Assembly: GCF_009827055.1 (NCBI RefSeq)
Contig: NZ_WUMK01000006.1
Location: 1 to 64,000, forward strand
Reading direction: 5' to 3'
Origin: Shinella kummerowiae
GTDB lineage: Bacteria; Pseudomonadota; Alphaproteobacteria; Rhizobiales; Rhizobiaceae
DNA length: 64,000 nt
The notes under the pieces are model-generated. The model did not search any database. It had not been told where the DNA came from and was given only the letters and a program-made list of their open reading frames with translations. This document shows positions 25,167 through 34,978 of this stretch, piece after piece; position 1 is the first letter of the stretch; each line of letters starts with the position of its first letter. A program made the position numbers and the translations under genes.

Positions 25167-25284
25167 CCCCCTCATCCGACCCTTCGGGCCACCTTCTCCC
25201 CGGTGGGGAGAAGGAGAAACGAGATGTTTGCGATCCTCCCCTTCTCCCCAGCGGGGAGAAGGTGCCGGCAGGCGGATGAGGGGG
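25167..25284. repeat. RIME-like palindromic intergenic element, copy 2
   Basis: Starts CCCCTCATCCGACC and ends GGCGGATGAGGGG, with CCTTCTCCCC/GGGGAGAAGG arms inside (ACCTTCTCCCCGGTGGGGAG and CTTCTCCCCAGCGGGGAGAA). At 118 bases it is the most compact of the three copies. It lies between the tRNA-like pair and the gatA stop. The stretch 24939-25166 holds no gene I can support. Confidence 0.75.
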
Positions 25285-25318
25285 ATGCTTGCCAGAATCG
25301 ATCGACGTTACCTGCCCC

Positions 25319-26800
25319 TTACCACCACTTGTTCGGCGTGAAGCGGCCAGCGGCCTTTTCGATGACATGCGCGGTCTTGAAGAGGATTTCCTCCTCGAAG
25401 GGCTTGCCGATGAGCTGGAGGCTGAGCGGCAGGCCCTTGTGGTCGAGGCCGGCGGGAACGGACAGGCCCGGCAGGCCCGCCATGTTCACGGTGACGGTAA
25501 AGATGTCCTGGAGATACATCTTGACCGGATCGGACGCGAGATCCTCGTCGGCAATGCCGAAGGCGGACGATGGCGTGGCGGGTGTCAGGATCGCATCGAC
25601 GCCGGCATTGAAGGCGAGTTCAAAGTCGCGCTTGATCAGCGTGCGAACCTTCTGCGCCTGGAGGTAATAGGCGTCGTAATAGCCGGCCGACAGCACGTAG
25701 GTGCCGATCATGATGCGGCGCTTGACTTCCGTACCGAAGCCCGCGGCGCGGGTCTTCTCGTACATGTCAACGATGTCCTTGCCATCGACACGCAGGCCGT
25801 AGCGCACGCCATCGTAGCGGGCGAGGTTCGACGAGGCTTCGGCCGGCGCGACGATGTAGTAGGCCGGCAGCGCGTATTTCGTGTGCGGCAGCGAGATATC
25901 GACGATCTCGGCACCGGCGTCCTTCAGCCAGGCAATGCCCTGCTGCCAGAGCGCTTCGATCTCTTCCGGCATGCCGTCCACGCGGTACTCGCGCGGGATG
26001 CCGATGCGCATGCCCTTCAGCGACTGGCCGAGCGAGGCTTCGTAATCCGGCACCGGCAGATCGACGGACGTCGTGTCCTTGGAGTCGACGCTGGCCATCG
26101 ACTTCAGAAGAATTGCGGCGTCGCGCACGTCACGGGCGATCGGGCCGGCCTGGTCGAGCGACGACGCGAAGGCGGCGATGCCCCAGCGCGAGCAACGGCC
26201 GTAAGTGGGCTTGATGCCGACGGTGCCGGTGAAGGCGGCGGGCTGGCGGATCGAGCCACCGGTATCCGTCGCAGTGGCGCCGGCGCACAGGAACGCGGCA
26301 ACGGCCGCGGCCGAACCGCCGGAGGAGCCGCCCGGCACGAGGTCGAGGTTGGAGCCCGTGGCGCGCCACGGGTTCTTGACCGGGCCGTAATAGGAACTCT
26401 CGTTGGAGGAGCCCATGGCGAACTCGTCCATGTTGAGCTTGCCGAGCATGACCGCGCCGGCGTCCCACAGGTTCTGCGTGACGGTCGATTCGTATTTCGG
26501 CTTGAAGCCATCGAGGATGTGGCTGCAGGCCTGCGTGTGTATGCCTTCGGTGGCAAACAGGTCCTTGATGCCGAGCGGAATGCCCTCAAGAGCACCGGCC
26601 TTGCGGGCGGCGATGCGGCCATCCGAGGCCTTCGCCATGTCGCGCGCCTTTTCCGGCGTCACGGCGACATAGGCGTTGAGCGCCCCGTTCGCCGCATCGA
26701 TCGCGCCGAGATAGGCATCCGTCAGTTCGACGGCGGTGATCTCCTTGGCGCCCAGCTTTTCGCGGGCTTCGGCAATGGTCAGGCGGGTCAGATCGGTCAT
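25319..26800 (-). CDS. gatA: Asp-tRNA(Asn)/Glu-tRNA(Gln) amidotransferase subunit A
   Basis: Amidase subunit of GatCAB that releases ammonia from glutamine. I start at ATG 26800 ([16 protein letters not shown]), giving 493 aa; the frame runs open to 27133 through the GNAT gene in another register. The amidase-signature residues are visible: lysine in [17 protein letters not shown], cis-Ser and Ser in [14 protein letters not shown] and [14 protein letters not shown]. gatC lies upstream, with a GNAT gene inserted between. Confidence 0.95.
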   Translation of the reverse strand: MTDLTRLTIAEAREKLGAKEITAVELTDAYLGAIDAANGALNAYVAVTPEKARDMAKASDGRIAARKAGALEGIPLGIKDLFATEGIHTQACSHILDGFKPKYESTVTQNLWDAGAVMLGKLNMDEFAMGSSNESSYYGPVKNPWRATGSNLDLVPGGSSGGSAAAVAAFLCAGATATDTGGSIRQPAAFTGTVGIKPTYGRCSRWGIAAFASSLDQAGPIARDVRDAAILLKSMASVDSKDTTSVDLPVPDYEASLGQSLKGMRIGIPREYRVDGMPEEIEALWQQGIAWLKDAGAEIVDISLPHTKYALPAYYIVAPAEASSNLARYDGVRYGLRVDGKDIVDMYEKTRAAGFGTEVKRRIMIGTYVLSAGYYDAYYLQAQKVRTLIKRDFELAFNAGVDAILTPATPSSAFGIADEDLASDPVKMYLQDIFTVTVNMAGLPGLSVPAGLDHKGLPLSLQLIGKPFEEEILFKTAHVIEKAAGRFTPNKWW

Positions 26801-26817
26801 GGTGCGGTCACTTCGGG

Positions 26818-27282
26818 TCAGGCAGCGAGAAGCTGCTTTTGGTAAAAGACGGAAAACGGTGAATCCGGGTAGTCGAGCACGGGTCCGCAGCGGGAAAAGC
26901 CCGCCTTCTCGTAGATCGCCCAGGCCGCCGGGTGCTGGTCGCCGGTTTCGAGCACGAGCGTTTCCAGCCCCTCCCGTTCGGCAACGCCCTGGATCTCGCC
27001 GAGAATGCGCCGGCCGATGCCCTGCCCCTGCCAGGCCGGCCGGGTGAACATGCGCTTCACCTCGCCCACCGTCTCGGAATGGCGTTTCAGCGCGCCGCAG
27101 CCGACCACGGTGTCGCCGTCGCGGGCAATCCACACAGTGACGGTCGGCTCGGCCATCTGCTCGACGGTGAGGTGATAACAGGCCTCCGGCGGCGAGAGCG
27201 CGAGCAGGACCGTGTTCAGCTCCGCAATCAGCGTGCGAACCTCATCCTGCAACGGGCTTTCGACGGCGATAGTGACGGCCAA
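26818..27282 (-). CDS. GNAT-family N-acetyltransferase between gatC and gatA
   Basis: 154-aa acetyltransferase: [19 protein letters not shown] is the acetyl-CoA loop, and [19 protein letters not shown] the C-terminal part. It starts three bases after the gatC stop and ends 17 bases before the gatA ATG, so the three genes almost certainly share an mRNA. The insertion is curious because gatC-gatA are usually adjacent. A link to tRNA amidation is possible but unproven. Confidence 0.83.
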   Translation of the reverse strand: MAVTIAVESPLQDEVRTLIAELNTVLLALSPPEACYHLTVEQMAEPTVTVWIARDGDTVVGCGALKRHSETVGEVKRMFTRPAWQGQGIGRRILGEIQGVAEREGLETLVLETGDQHPAAWAIYEKAGFSRCGPVLDYPDSPFSVFYQKQLLAA

Positions 27283-27285
27283 GGA

Positions 27286-27573
27286 TTACTCCACAACCTT
27301 CGGAACCTGGAAGAAATTGCGGTCGGACGCCGGCGCATTGGCGACGATGTCCTCGGCCTTGCTGCCGTCATTGACGAGGTCATCGCGCTTGCGCATCACC
27401 ATCGGCGTGACGGACGTCATCGGCTCGACGCCGTCGACATTCACTTCGGAAAGCTGCTCGACGAAGCCGAGGATGCCGTTCAGTTCGCCGGTCATGCGGC
27501 TTGCCTCTTCCTCGCTGACGGCGATGCGGGCAAGGCGCGCGACGCGCTTCACGGTGGCTAGATCTACGGACAT
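27286..27573 (-). CDS. gatC: Asp-tRNA(Asn)/Glu-tRNA(Gln) amidotransferase subunit C
   Basis: Small stabilising subunit that wraps around GatA and GatB. The 95-aa sequence is typical: [55 protein letters not shown] and the C-terminal [14 protein letters not shown]. First gene of the gatC-GNAT-gatA unit. Confidence 0.95.
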   Translation of the reverse strand: MSVDLATVKRVARLARIAVSEEEASRMTGELNGILGFVEQLSEVNVDGVEPMTSVTPMVMRKRDDLVNDGSKAEDIVANAPASDRNFFQVPKVVE

Positions 27574-27677
27574 GGGTGGTCTCCGATAGGAAATTTCCTA
27601 CTCGCTATACTGACCAAGCCCAAGGGGCGCAACGGGGGAATGGCCCCTTCCACGCCCCTCGCCCCGTTTTCCGGCAC

Positions 27678-28382
27678 TCAGCGCGACACGGCGTTGCCGA
27701 CGCCCGGCACCTCGATCTTCGACGGCGCACCATCCATCGCCTGCACGAAAAGATCCGCCGTCTGGTCGATGATGCCGAATGAACCGTAATGGCAGGGGAT
27801 GACGGTATCGAACTTGAAGAAGCGTTGGCAGGCAAGGGCAGCGACGGCACCGCCCATGGTGAAACGATCACCGATCGGCACGAGGCCGATTTCCGGCTGG
27901 TGCAGTTCGTGGATCAGCGCCATGTCGGAGAAGATATCCGTGTCGCCCATATGGTAGAGCGTCGGGTCCTCCTCGAAATGCAGGACGAGACCATTGGCAC
28001 TGCCGAGTGAATGGGAGACACCGTCTTCGGTGATCTGCGCGGAGGAGTGCAGCGCGTTGACGAAGGTCGTCGAAAAGCCGTCGAAATGCACGGTGCCGCC
28101 CGTGTTGCCCATATCGACCTTTTCCACGCCCTTGGCGCCGAGCCAGGCAGCGAGGTCGGCATTGGCCAGCACGGTTGCGCCGGTTTCGCTGGCGATCTTG
28201 ATCGTATCGCCGACATGGTCGCCGTGGCCGTGGGTGAGGAGAATGTGCGTGAGGCCGGCGACGGCATCCTTGCGGGTCGATTCGTCGAAGGCCGGATTGC
28301 CAGTGAAGAACGGATCGATGAGGATTCGAGCCTTGGCGGTTTCGATCCGGAAGGCCGAATGGCCGAGCCAGGTGATCTTCAT
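27678..28382 (-). CDS. UPF0173 metal-dependent hydrolase (metallo-beta-lactamase fold)
   Basis: 234-aa protein with [14 protein letters not shown] at the start, the metal-binding [12 protein letters not shown] motif, [11 protein letters not shown] and the late [10 protein letters not shown] histidine. This is the conserved UPF0173 family; its substrate is not established. GGAGAAACGTC precedes the ATG. It is divergent from the PhnA-like gene and sits alone downstream of the gat cluster. Confidence 0.88.
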   Translation of the reverse strand: MKITWLGHSAFRIETAKARILIDPFFTGNPAFDESTRKDAVAGLTHILLTHGHGDHVGDTIKIASETGATVLANADLAAWLGAKGVEKVDMGNTGGTVHFDGFSTTFVNALHSSAQITEDGVSHSLGSANGLVLHFEEDPTLYHMGDTDIFSDMALIHELHQPEIGLVPIGDRFTMGGAVAALACQRFFKFDTVIPCHYGSFGIIDQTADLFVQAMDGAPSKIEVPGVGNAVSR

Positions 28383-28529
28383 GACGTTTCTCCTGTTATG
28401 AGTCGCTTCGCAATATAGAAGCGGTGAATGACGTTTCCATCCATCTCGAGATCGTTATAAGCGTGGCGACAGAGATGGAGCAACGCCCGGCAACCCGCCG
28501 ATGACGCGTCATCCACGCAAGGAGCCGCC

Positions 28530-28826
28530 ATGAGCGACGACGATTACATCTATGACGAAGCCACCGGCGAATGGCGCCCGGCCTCCGAGATCGCAGCCGC
28601 GAAAGCCGCGCAGAACGTGGTGCGCGATGCCAGCGGCACCGTGCTTTCCGATGGCGATTCGGTCGTGCTCATCAAGGACCTGAAGGTGAAGGGTGCCGGC
28701 CAGACGCTGAAGCAGGGCACGGTGATCAAGACGATCCGCCTCACCGACAACCCGGAAGAGATCGACTGCCGGCACGATGCCATCAAGGGCCTGGTGCTGC
28801 GCACGGAATTCGTCCGCAAACGCTGA
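28530..28826 (+). CDS. PhnA-domain protein (YjdM-like C-terminal domain)
   Basis: 98-aa protein with the PhnA core DASGTVLSDGDSVVLIKDLK, then QTLKQGTVIKTIRLTDNPEEIDC and IKGLVLRTEFVRK. The N-terminal zinc ribbon of E. coli YjdM is replaced by a short acidic segment (SDDDYIYDEATGEW). Despite the name, this family is not a phosphonoacetate hydrolase in general. GCAAGGAGC lies before the start; ruvX follows after 12 bases. Confidence 0.82.
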   Translation: MSDDDYIYDEATGEWRPASEIAAAKAAQNVVRDASGTVLSDGDSVVLIKDLKVKGAGQTLKQGTVIKTIRLTDNPEEIDCRHDAIKGLVLRTEFVRKR

Positions 28827-28838
28827 GAAGGGTTTTCC

Positions 28839-29324
28839 ATGGCAACGCTGACACTGGAAGAACTGTCGGAAATCCTCGCCCCCGGCCAGCCGGTTGCCGG
28901 CCTCGACCTCGGCACGAAGACCATCGGCCTGTCGGTTTCCGATCTCGGCCGGCGGCTGGCCACACCCCGGCCGGTGCTGAAGCGCGTGAAGTTCACGCAG
29001 GATGCGGAACTGCTGCTGGCCTTCGCGGCGAAGGAAAAGGTCGTCGCCTTCGTCATTGGCCTGCCGGTGAACATGGATGGCAGCGCCGGTCCGCGCGTCC
29101 AGGCGACACGCGCTTTCGTGCGCTCGATGAGCGAGAAGACCGACATTCCTTTCGTCTTCTGGGACGAACGGCTGTCGACGGTGGCGGCGGAACGCACGCT
29201 GATCGAGATGGATGTGTCGCGCAAGAAGCGGGCCGAGCGCATCGACTCGGCGGCCGCCTCTTTCATTCTTCAGGGCGCGCTGGACAGGCTTTCGTCTCTC
29301 GCCAGAACGGCCGGCGACGACTGA
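28839..29324 (+). CDS. ruvX: Putative pre-16S rRNA nuclease / Holliday junction resolvase-like RuvX (YqgF)
   Basis: RNase H-fold nuclease implicated in 16S rRNA 5'-end maturation. The 161-aa product has the catalytic [51 protein letters not shown] and the [16 protein letters not shown] end. Its last 55 bases overlap the 3' end of the membrane-protein gene on the opposite strand. Confidence 0.92.
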   Translation: MATLTLEELSEILAPGQPVAGLDLGTKTIGLSVSDLGRRLATPRPVLKRVKFTQDAELLLAFAAKEKVVAFVIGLPVNMDGSAGPRVQATRAFVRSMSEKTDIPFVFWDERLSTVAAERTLIEMDVSRKKRAERIDSAAASFILQGALDRLSSLARTAGDD

Positions 29325-29596
29325 CGGCGGGCCTGCCACCAGGCAAGGATCTGCTTGCGGCGGCGGAATGCGATGATGCCGAGCACCAGGAAACTGTCGA
29401 CGATGATGGCGCGCAGCACGAGCGGCGGCAGGTCTTCCGGCGGAATGCCGAGGATGTGGCCATAGATCTGGAACACCAGATCATGCGCATCGCGCGTCAG
29501 CATGAAGAAGCCGAAGCTCATGTCGTAATAGGAAAGCCCGTACCAGCTGCCGAGCAGCGCGATCGGGCCGGCCCAGAGAATCAGGAACCACTTCAT
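29270..29596 (-). CDS. Small integral membrane protein, 108 aa
   Basis: Probably a conserved rhizobial membrane protein; I cannot name its family firmly. It has two or three membrane segments: [20 protein letters not shown], the aromatic [19 protein letters not shown] region and [18 protein letters not shown] followed by the basic stop-transfer RRRKQ. A strong AGGAGG precedes the ATG, and the start overlaps the stop of a 43-codon gene (ATGA), indicating coupling. The 3' end overlaps ruvX. Confidence 0.7.
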   Translation of the reverse strand: MKWFLILWAGPIALLGSWYGLSYYDMSFGFFMLTRDAHDLVFQIYGHILGIPPEDLPPLVLRAIIVDSFLVLGIIAFRRRKQILAWWQARRQSSPAVLARDESLSSAP

Positions 29597-29724
29597 GCGG
29601 TCCTCCTCTTCATTGCGAGCAGGTCACCGGCCGCGAAGATCATCTCGCTCACCGCCACGCTGCCGACAAGCACGAGCAACGGCACGGCGATATCCACCGC
29701 CACAAAGCAAAATAGGGTCGTCAT
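29593..29724 (-). CDS. 43-aa single-pass membrane protein, translationally coupled
   Basis: Overlooked small frame: ATG at 29724, stop TGA at 29595-29593, overlapping the next ATG as ATGA. The product is one long hydrophobic segment (about residues 4-38, including VAVDIAVPLLVLVGSVAV) with a basic tail KRRTA, so a membrane peptide with the C-terminus inside is expected. The AGGAGG ribosome site for the following gene lies inside its last codons. Its own ribosome site is weak, which lowers confidence. Confidence 0.5.
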   Translation of the reverse strand: MTTLFCFVAVDIAVPLLVLVGSVAVSEMIFAAGDLLAMKRRTA

Positions 29725-29931
29725 GACCGAAATCCGGGCCGTTCTGGCCATATCCAGCACTCGCTCGCATGGTTAACACCAAGTGAATGGCACCTTCCCC
29801 CGTTAACCCTCTTTGCGCAACGTAAACCCTTCATTAAGGTTAATTTCCACATGGCCGCCGGTGGAGCCTGCCCTTGCCATGCCTGCCAATGCGTGGAATG
29901 AGCAGCGATCCTTTCCAGCCGATCCGGTATC

Positions 29932-30867
29932 ATGCTCACCATCTTCGAAAGCATCCTCCCCGTGTTCCTGCTCGTCGTGCTGGGAACGCTGCTCAAGCGC
30001 TGGCGGCTGATCGATCGCGACATGTGGAACGGGCTCGAACAGCTTGGTTTCTTCGTTCTGTTTCCCTGCCTTCTGTTCACGACGCTTGCCAAGGCGGAGT
30101 TTTCCGGCATTGCCGCAGGCGATATCGCGATCGGCTCCATCGGCTCTGTTACCTTCATCGCGCTGCTATTGGCGTTGGCCTGGCCCCTCTTTCGGCTCGC
30201 CGGCGTTTCGGGTGCGTCGTTTACGTCCGTCTTCCAGACCTCGACGCGCTGGAATGCCTTCATCGCGCTGGCGATCGGCGAAAAGCTCTATGGCGCGCAT
30301 AGCCTCGCGCTCGTCGCGCTCGTGGCGACGCTGATCATCATCCCCCTCAATTTCTACAATATTGCCGTCCTTGTCTGGTTCGGCGGCGGCACGCGGAGCC
30401 TCAAGACCTTTGCGTATAAAATCGTCACCAACCCCATGATCATCGGCTCGGTTCTCGGCGTCGCGGTTAACCTCATGGGTATCCGGATCTATGATCCGCT
30501 GATGCAGGCGACCGAGCTTGTCGCGGACGCCTCGCTCAGCCTCGGCCTCATCATGGTCGGCGCCGGGTTGAAGCTTGCCGATGCCTTGCGGCCCCGGCCG
30601 CTTGCGGTGCTGCCCGTGGTCATGAAACTTGTCTTCATGCCGCTGGTAATGACGGGGGCCGCCTATGCGCTCGGCATGCGCGGCGAACCGCTGTTGACCA
30701 TCGCCATGGGCGCCAGCGTGCCGACGGCGATGAACGGCTATGTGCTGGCCAAGCAGATGGGGGGCGATGCGCCGCTTTACGCCGCCGTGGCGACGCTCCA
30801 GACCATCGCGTCGTTCTTCACCATCCCGATGGTGCTGGCGGCAACGGCCTATCTCGCAGGCGGATAA
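29932..30867 (+). CDS. AEC-family transporter (auxin efflux carrier type)
   Basis: Membrane permease of the auxin efflux carrier family, probably exporting organic anions. The 311-aa protein has about ten hydrophobic segments in two halves. FESILPVFLLVVLGTLLKRW opens the first, and LSLGLIMVGAGLKLADALRP starts the second. PTAMNGYVLAKQMGGDAPLYA is the characteristic late motif. Its last 19 bases overlap the 3' end of the convergent acyl-CoA dehydrogenase gene. The upstream gap (29725-29931) is rich in TTAA tetramers but shows no confident operator. Confidence 0.85.
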   Translation: MLTIFESILPVFLLVVLGTLLKRWRLIDRDMWNGLEQLGFFVLFPCLLFTTLAKAEFSGIAAGDIAIGSIGSVTFIALLLALAWPLFRLAGVSGASFTSVFQTSTRWNAFIALAIGEKLYGAHSLALVALVATLIIIPLNFYNIAVLVWFGGGTRSLKTFAYKIVTNPMIIGSVLGVAVNLMGIRIYDPLMQATELVADASLSLGLIMVGAGLKLADALRPRPLAVLPVVMKLVFMPLVMTGAAYALGMRGEPLLTIAMGASVPTAMNGYVLAKQMGGDAPLYAAVATLQTIASFFTIPMVLAATAYLAGG

Positions 30868-32495
30868 AGCAGGTCGACGATATAGGCCGAATCGAAGCGC
30901 GAATCGAGCATGCCGTAGGTCGAGCGCCAGCCGGAGGCGAGGCGCGTTTCCAGGAAGGCATCCGCCACGCGGCCGGCACCGGCGCGGTAGAGTTCGGCAG
31001 CCGCAGCGGCCAGCGCCAATTGCTCGACGAGCATGCGGGCGGCGCCCTCGTCCCGCTCGCAGAGCGACAGGGCGGCACGCAGCACGTCCACCGTCTTCTT
31101 CCCGGCCGGACCGAGATCGCGGGCAAGGCCGGCGAAGAGCATTTCGAACAGGTCCCTGCCCCGGCTGATCACGCGCATGAGATCGAGCGCCATGACATTG
31201 CCCGAGCCCTCCCAGATCGCGTTGACCGGTGCCTCGCGGTAATGCCGGGCGATCGGACGCTCCTCGACATAGCCGCTGCCGCCGATGCACTCCATCGCCT
31301 CATAGATCAGCGCCGGCGCGATCTTGCAGCACCAGTATTTGGTGACCGGCGTCATGATACGGGCATAAGCGGCGTCTTCGGCACTGTCGCGCGCCCTGTC
31401 GAAGGCCTCCGCCAGGCGGAAGGAAAGTGCCGTGGCACCCGCGACGTCGAGCGCCATGTCGGCGAGCACGCGCGTCATGATCGGCTGGGCGACGAGCGGT
31501 TTGCCGAAGACGCTGCGACCGCGCGTATGGTGCACCGCCTCGGCCAGCGAAGCGCGCATCATGCCCGACGAGGCCAGCGCGCAATCCAGCCGCGTCAGCG
31601 TCACCATGTCGAGGATGGTGCGCACACCCGCATCCGGTTTGCCGAGCAGGAAACCGAACGTATCGGAGAACTCGACTTCCGACGACGCATTCGAGCGGTT
31701 GCCGATCTTGTCCTTGAGGCGCTGGAAACGCAGGCCGTTGGAGACGCCGTCCTCCAGCAGGCGCGGCACGAGGAAGCAGCCGATGCCCTCGCGGGTCTGC
31801 GCCAGCATGACGAAACCGTCGCTCATCGGCGCGGACATGAACCATTTGTGGCCCGTCAGCCGGTAGATGCCCTCGCCGACGCGCTCGGCCGACGACGTGT
31901 TGGCGCGCACATCCGTGCCACCCTGCTTTTCCGTCATGCCCATGCCGATGGTGACGGCGCTCTTCTGCATGGCGGGCTTGTTGGTCGAATCATATTTGCG
32001 CGACAGGATTTTCAGGCCCCATTCGCGCTGCACCTGCGGCGAGGCGGAAAGCGCCGCAACCGAGGCGCTCGTCATCGTCAGCGGGCAGAGATGGCCGCAT
32101 TCGAGCTGCGCGGTGAGATAGAAGCGCACGGCGCGCGCCTTGTGCGCCCTGCCCTGCTCGTCGGCCACGTTCTCCCACAGCGAGGAGTGCAGGCCGGTCG
32201 CCATGGAGCGGCGCATCAGCGCGTGCCAGGCCGGATGGAAATCGACGACGTCGAGCCGCTCGCCACGCGGACCGTGGGTGCGCAACTGCGGTACGCCGAC
32301 ATTCGCCATGCGGGCGAGTTCCTGCGCCTCCGGCGAGGTCACGTAGCGGCCAATCGCATCGAACTCGTCGCGCAGGCCCTTCGGCATCGCGTCGGTGGCG
32401 TCGACCAGCAACGGGTCGGAGCGATAGGCATTGATGCCCGACCAGAGCGGCGGCTGGTTGAGATCGGCAAATTTCTGTTCGGTGTCGCGAGTCAT
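30849..32495 (-). CDS. AidB-like acyl-CoA dehydrogenase family protein
   Basis: 548-aa flavoprotein of the isovaleryl-CoA dehydrogenase/AidB branch. Visible are GMGMTEKQGGTDVRANTS (FAD/substrate loop), GHKWFMSAPMSDGFVMLAQ, LKDKIGNRSNASSEVEF, the RSVFGKPLVAQPIM segment, CIGGSGYVEERPIARHYRE and the catalytic-region IWEGSGNVMALDLMRV. E. coli AidB is alkylation-induced and binds DNA; whether this one does so is unknown. It converges on the AEC gene. The divergent pyrB lies 172 bases away. Confidence 0.88.
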   Translation of the reverse strand: MTRDTEQKFADLNQPPLWSGINAYRSDPLLVDATDAMPKGLRDEFDAIGRYVTSPEAQELARMANVGVPQLRTHGPRGERLDVVDFHPAWHALMRRSMATGLHSSLWENVADEQGRAHKARAVRFYLTAQLECGHLCPLTMTSASVAALSASPQVQREWGLKILSRKYDSTNKPAMQKSAVTIGMGMTEKQGGTDVRANTSSAERVGEGIYRLTGHKWFMSAPMSDGFVMLAQTREGIGCFLVPRLLEDGVSNGLRFQRLKDKIGNRSNASSEVEFSDTFGFLLGKPDAGVRTILDMVTLTRLDCALASSGMMRASLAEAVHHTRGRSVFGKPLVAQPIMTRVLADMALDVAGATALSFRLAEAFDRARDSAEDAAYARIMTPVTKYWCCKIAPALIYEAMECIGGSGYVEERPIARHYREAPVNAIWEGSGNVMALDLMRVISRGRDLFEMLFAGLARDLGPAGKKTVDVLRAALSLCERDEGAARMLVEQLALAAAAAELYRAGAGRVADAFLETRLASGWRSTYGMLDSRFDSAYIVDLLYPPAR

Positions 32496-32667
32496 GAGCG
32501 GGTTCTAGCTTAAGTCGCGGGCGGGCGAAACGGGGCGTTCGGCCCTGCGGCACCGTTGCAAGCACAAAAGCGTGGGAATGCTCGAATGCCCGGCCGCTTC
32601 GCCTTGCGGCAGTGGAACCGACGCTCTATAGACCCCGCGTATCCAACGACAGTTGAGGCGGAGTTTT

Positions 32668-33609
32668 ATGGACTTCTTTCCGCATCGCCACCTTCTCGGC
32701 ATCAAGGGTCTGACCGAGCAGGACATCACGCTTCTGCTCGACCGCGCCGACGAGGCGGTGAAAATCTCCCGCCAGCGGGAAAAGAAAACGTCGACGCTGC
32801 GCGGCCTGACGCAGATCAATCTGTTCTTCGAAGCTTCGACCCGCACGCAATCCTCCTTCGAGCTTGCCGGCAAGCGGCTGGGCGCCGACGTGATGAATAT
32901 GTCGGTCAGCAATTCATCCGTGAAAAAAGGCGAAACGCTGATCGACACGGCGATGACGCTGAACGCCATGCATCCGGATGTGCTGGTGGTGCGCCACTCC
33001 TCCGCCGGTGCGGCGGCCCTTCTGGCGCAAAAGGTCTCCTGTTCGGTGGTCAATGCCGGTGATGGCCAGCACGAGCACCCGACGCAGGCGCTTCTCGACG
33101 CGCTGACCATCCGCCGCGCCAAGGGCAAGCTTTCACGCATCATCGTGGCGATCTGCGGCGACGTGCTGCATTCGCGCGTCGCGCGATCGAACATCCTGCT
33201 GCTCAACGCCATGGGTGCGCGCGTGCGCGTCGTCGCTCCGGCAACGCTTTTGCCCTCGGGCATCGCCGACATGGGCTGCGAAGTCTATCATTCCATGGCG
33301 GAAGGCCTGAAGGATGCGGATGTCGTGATGATGCTGCGCCTGCAGCGCGAGCGTATGTCTGGCGCCTTCGTGCCGTCGGTGCGCGAATACTTCCACTATT
33401 ACGGCCTCGATGCTGAAAAGCTGAAGGCCGCTAAGGAGGATGCACTTGTCATGCATCCGGGTCCGATGAACCGCGGCGTCGAGATCGCCTCGGACATCGC
33501 CGACGGGCCGCAGAGCGTCATCGAGCAGCAGGTCGAGATGGGCGTCGCCGTCCGCATGGCCGTGATGGAAACGCTTCTCCTTTCGCAGAACCAGGGACCC
33601 CGCGCATGA
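32668..33609 (+). CDS. pyrB: Aspartate carbamoyltransferase catalytic chain
   Basis: Second step of pyrimidine synthesis: carbamoyl phosphate plus aspartate. The 313-aa protein begins at [14 protein letters not shown] after GAGGCGGAG. The carbamoyl-phosphate motif [19 protein letters not shown], the [20 protein letters not shown] segment and the MLRLQRERM loop are all present. The stop overlaps the start of the next gene by ATGA, so the dihydroorotase-like subunit is co-translated, as expected for a class of ATCase built with an inactive DHOase. Confidence 0.95.
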   Translation: MDFFPHRHLLGIKGLTEQDITLLLDRADEAVKISRQREKKTSTLRGLTQINLFFEASTRTQSSFELAGKRLGADVMNMSVSNSSVKKGETLIDTAMTLNAMHPDVLVVRHSSAGAAALLAQKVSCSVVNAGDGQHEHPTQALLDALTIRRAKGKLSRIIVAICGDVLHSRVARSNILLLNAMGARVRVVAPATLLPSGIADMGCEVYHSMAEGLKDADVVMMLRLQRERMSGAFVPSVREYFHYYGLDAEKLKAAKEDALVMHPGPMNRGVEIASDIADGPQSVIEQQVEMGVAVRMAVMETLLLSQNQGPRA

Positions 33610-34898
33610 CCCGCACGACCGTCCTCAAGAACCTTCGCATCCTCGACCCGTCGCGCAACATCGACGAAAACGGCTCGATCGTCATCGAGAACGGCCGGAT
33701 CGCCGCCATCGGCAGTGGTGCGCAGAACCAGGGCGCGCCGGAAGGTGCTGCCGTCGTCGACGGTCGCGGCCTGATCGCCGCTCCCGGCCTCGTCGATGCG
33801 CGTGTCTTCGTCGGCGAACCCGGCGGCGAACACCGCGAGACGATCGAATCCGCCTCCCGCGCCGCCGCCGCCGGTGGTGTCACGACCTTCATCACCATGC
33901 CGGACACCGATCCCGTCATCGACGATATCGCGCTGGTCGAATTCGTGCTGAAGAACGCCCGCGACAAGGCAATCGTCAACATCCACCCGGCCGCGGCGCT
34001 CACCAAGGGGCTGCACGGCGAGGAGATGACCGAGTTCGGCCTGCTCCAGGCCGCCGGCGCCGTCGCCTTCACCAATGGCCGCAACCCGATGCACAATGCG
34101 CAGGTGCTGCGCCGGGCGCTCACCTATGCGCGCGAATTCGGCAGCGTCATCGCGCTCGAGACCCGCGACAAACATCTCGGTGCCGGCGGCGTGATGAACG
34201 AGGGCCTGCTGGCCAGCTGGCTCGGACTGTCCGGCAGCCCGCGCGAGGCCGAACTGATCCCGCTCGAACGGGATCTGCGCATTGCCGGCCTGACGCGCGG
34301 AAAATACCATGCGGCGCAGATTTCGGTGCCGGAATCGGCCGAGGCCGTGAAGAGCGCCCGCGAGCGCGGCGCGAACGTCACCTCCGGCATCTCGATCAAC
34401 CACCTGACGCTGAACGAGAACGACATCGGCGAGTATCGCACCTTCTTCAAGCTTTCCCCGCCGCTGCGCGGCGAGGACGACCGCAAGGCGATGGTCGATG
34501 CGCTTGCCAAGGGCGATATCGATATCATCGTCTCCTCGCATGACCCGCAGGATGTCGACACCAAGCGCCTGCCTTTTGCTGATGCGGCGGATGGCGCGAT
34601 CGGGCTTGAGACCATGCTGGCCGCGGCCCTCCGGCTGCATCACAGCGGTGAAGTGCCGCTGATGCGGCTGATCGATGCCATGTCGACACGTCCGGCAAAG
34701 ATTTTCGGACTCGACGCCGGCACGCTGGCACCGGGTGCGCGCGCCGATATCGTCATCATCGATCCCGACGAGCCCTGGCTTGCCACCAAGGATCACTTCG
34801 TTTCACGCTCGAAGAACACGCCCTTCGAAGATGCCCGCTTTACGGGACGCGCGGTTAGCACCTATGTTGCCGGCGAACGGGTGCATTCGCTGGCCTGA
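33606..34898 (+). CDS. Dihydroorotase homologue, probably catalytically inactive (PyrC'/PyrX type)
   Basis: 430-aa amidohydrolase-fold protein usually annotated pyrC. The scaffold is clear, but all metal ligands appear changed. The DxHxH motif is D64-A-R-V-F68. The EHAED histidine is replaced in [10 protein letters not shown]. The YHVAHVS histidine becomes Gln (YHAAQISV), and TDHAP reads SSHDPQ. Inactive DHOase subunits (PyrC') are known to be required for ATCase assembly in Pseudomonas, and the ATGA overlap with pyrB fits that role. A true dihydroorotase should exist elsewhere in the genome. I leave the symbol empty for this reason. Confidence 0.88.
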   Translation: MTRTTVLKNLRILDPSRNIDENGSIVIENGRIAAIGSGAQNQGAPEGAAVVDGRGLIAAPGLVDARVFVGEPGGEHRETIESASRAAAAGGVTTFITMPDTDPVIDDIALVEFVLKNARDKAIVNIHPAAALTKGLHGEEMTEFGLLQAAGAVAFTNGRNPMHNAQVLRRALTYAREFGSVIALETRDKHLGAGGVMNEGLLASWLGLSGSPREAELIPLERDLRIAGLTRGKYHAAQISVPESAEAVKSARERGANVTSGISINHLTLNENDIGEYRTFFKLSPPLRGEDDRKAMVDALAKGDIDIIVSSHDPQDVDTKRLPFADAADGAIGLETMLAAALRLHHSGEVPLMRLIDAMSTRPAKIFGLDAGTLAPGARADIVIIDPDEPWLATKDHFVSRSKNTPFEDARFTGRAVSTYVAGERVHSLA

Positions 34899-34978
34899 TA
34901 CATTCCGGGGCGGAAGGGACGCCGCCCCGCATCGGTCCTGCCGGCATCCGCTGCCATGAAATCTCGGGGGAGAACCAC

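Noticed and set aside
29720-30263. 180-codon minus-strand frame over the AEC gene
   Set aside because: Shadow of the AEC transporter, whose helices and motifs are clear on the plus strand.
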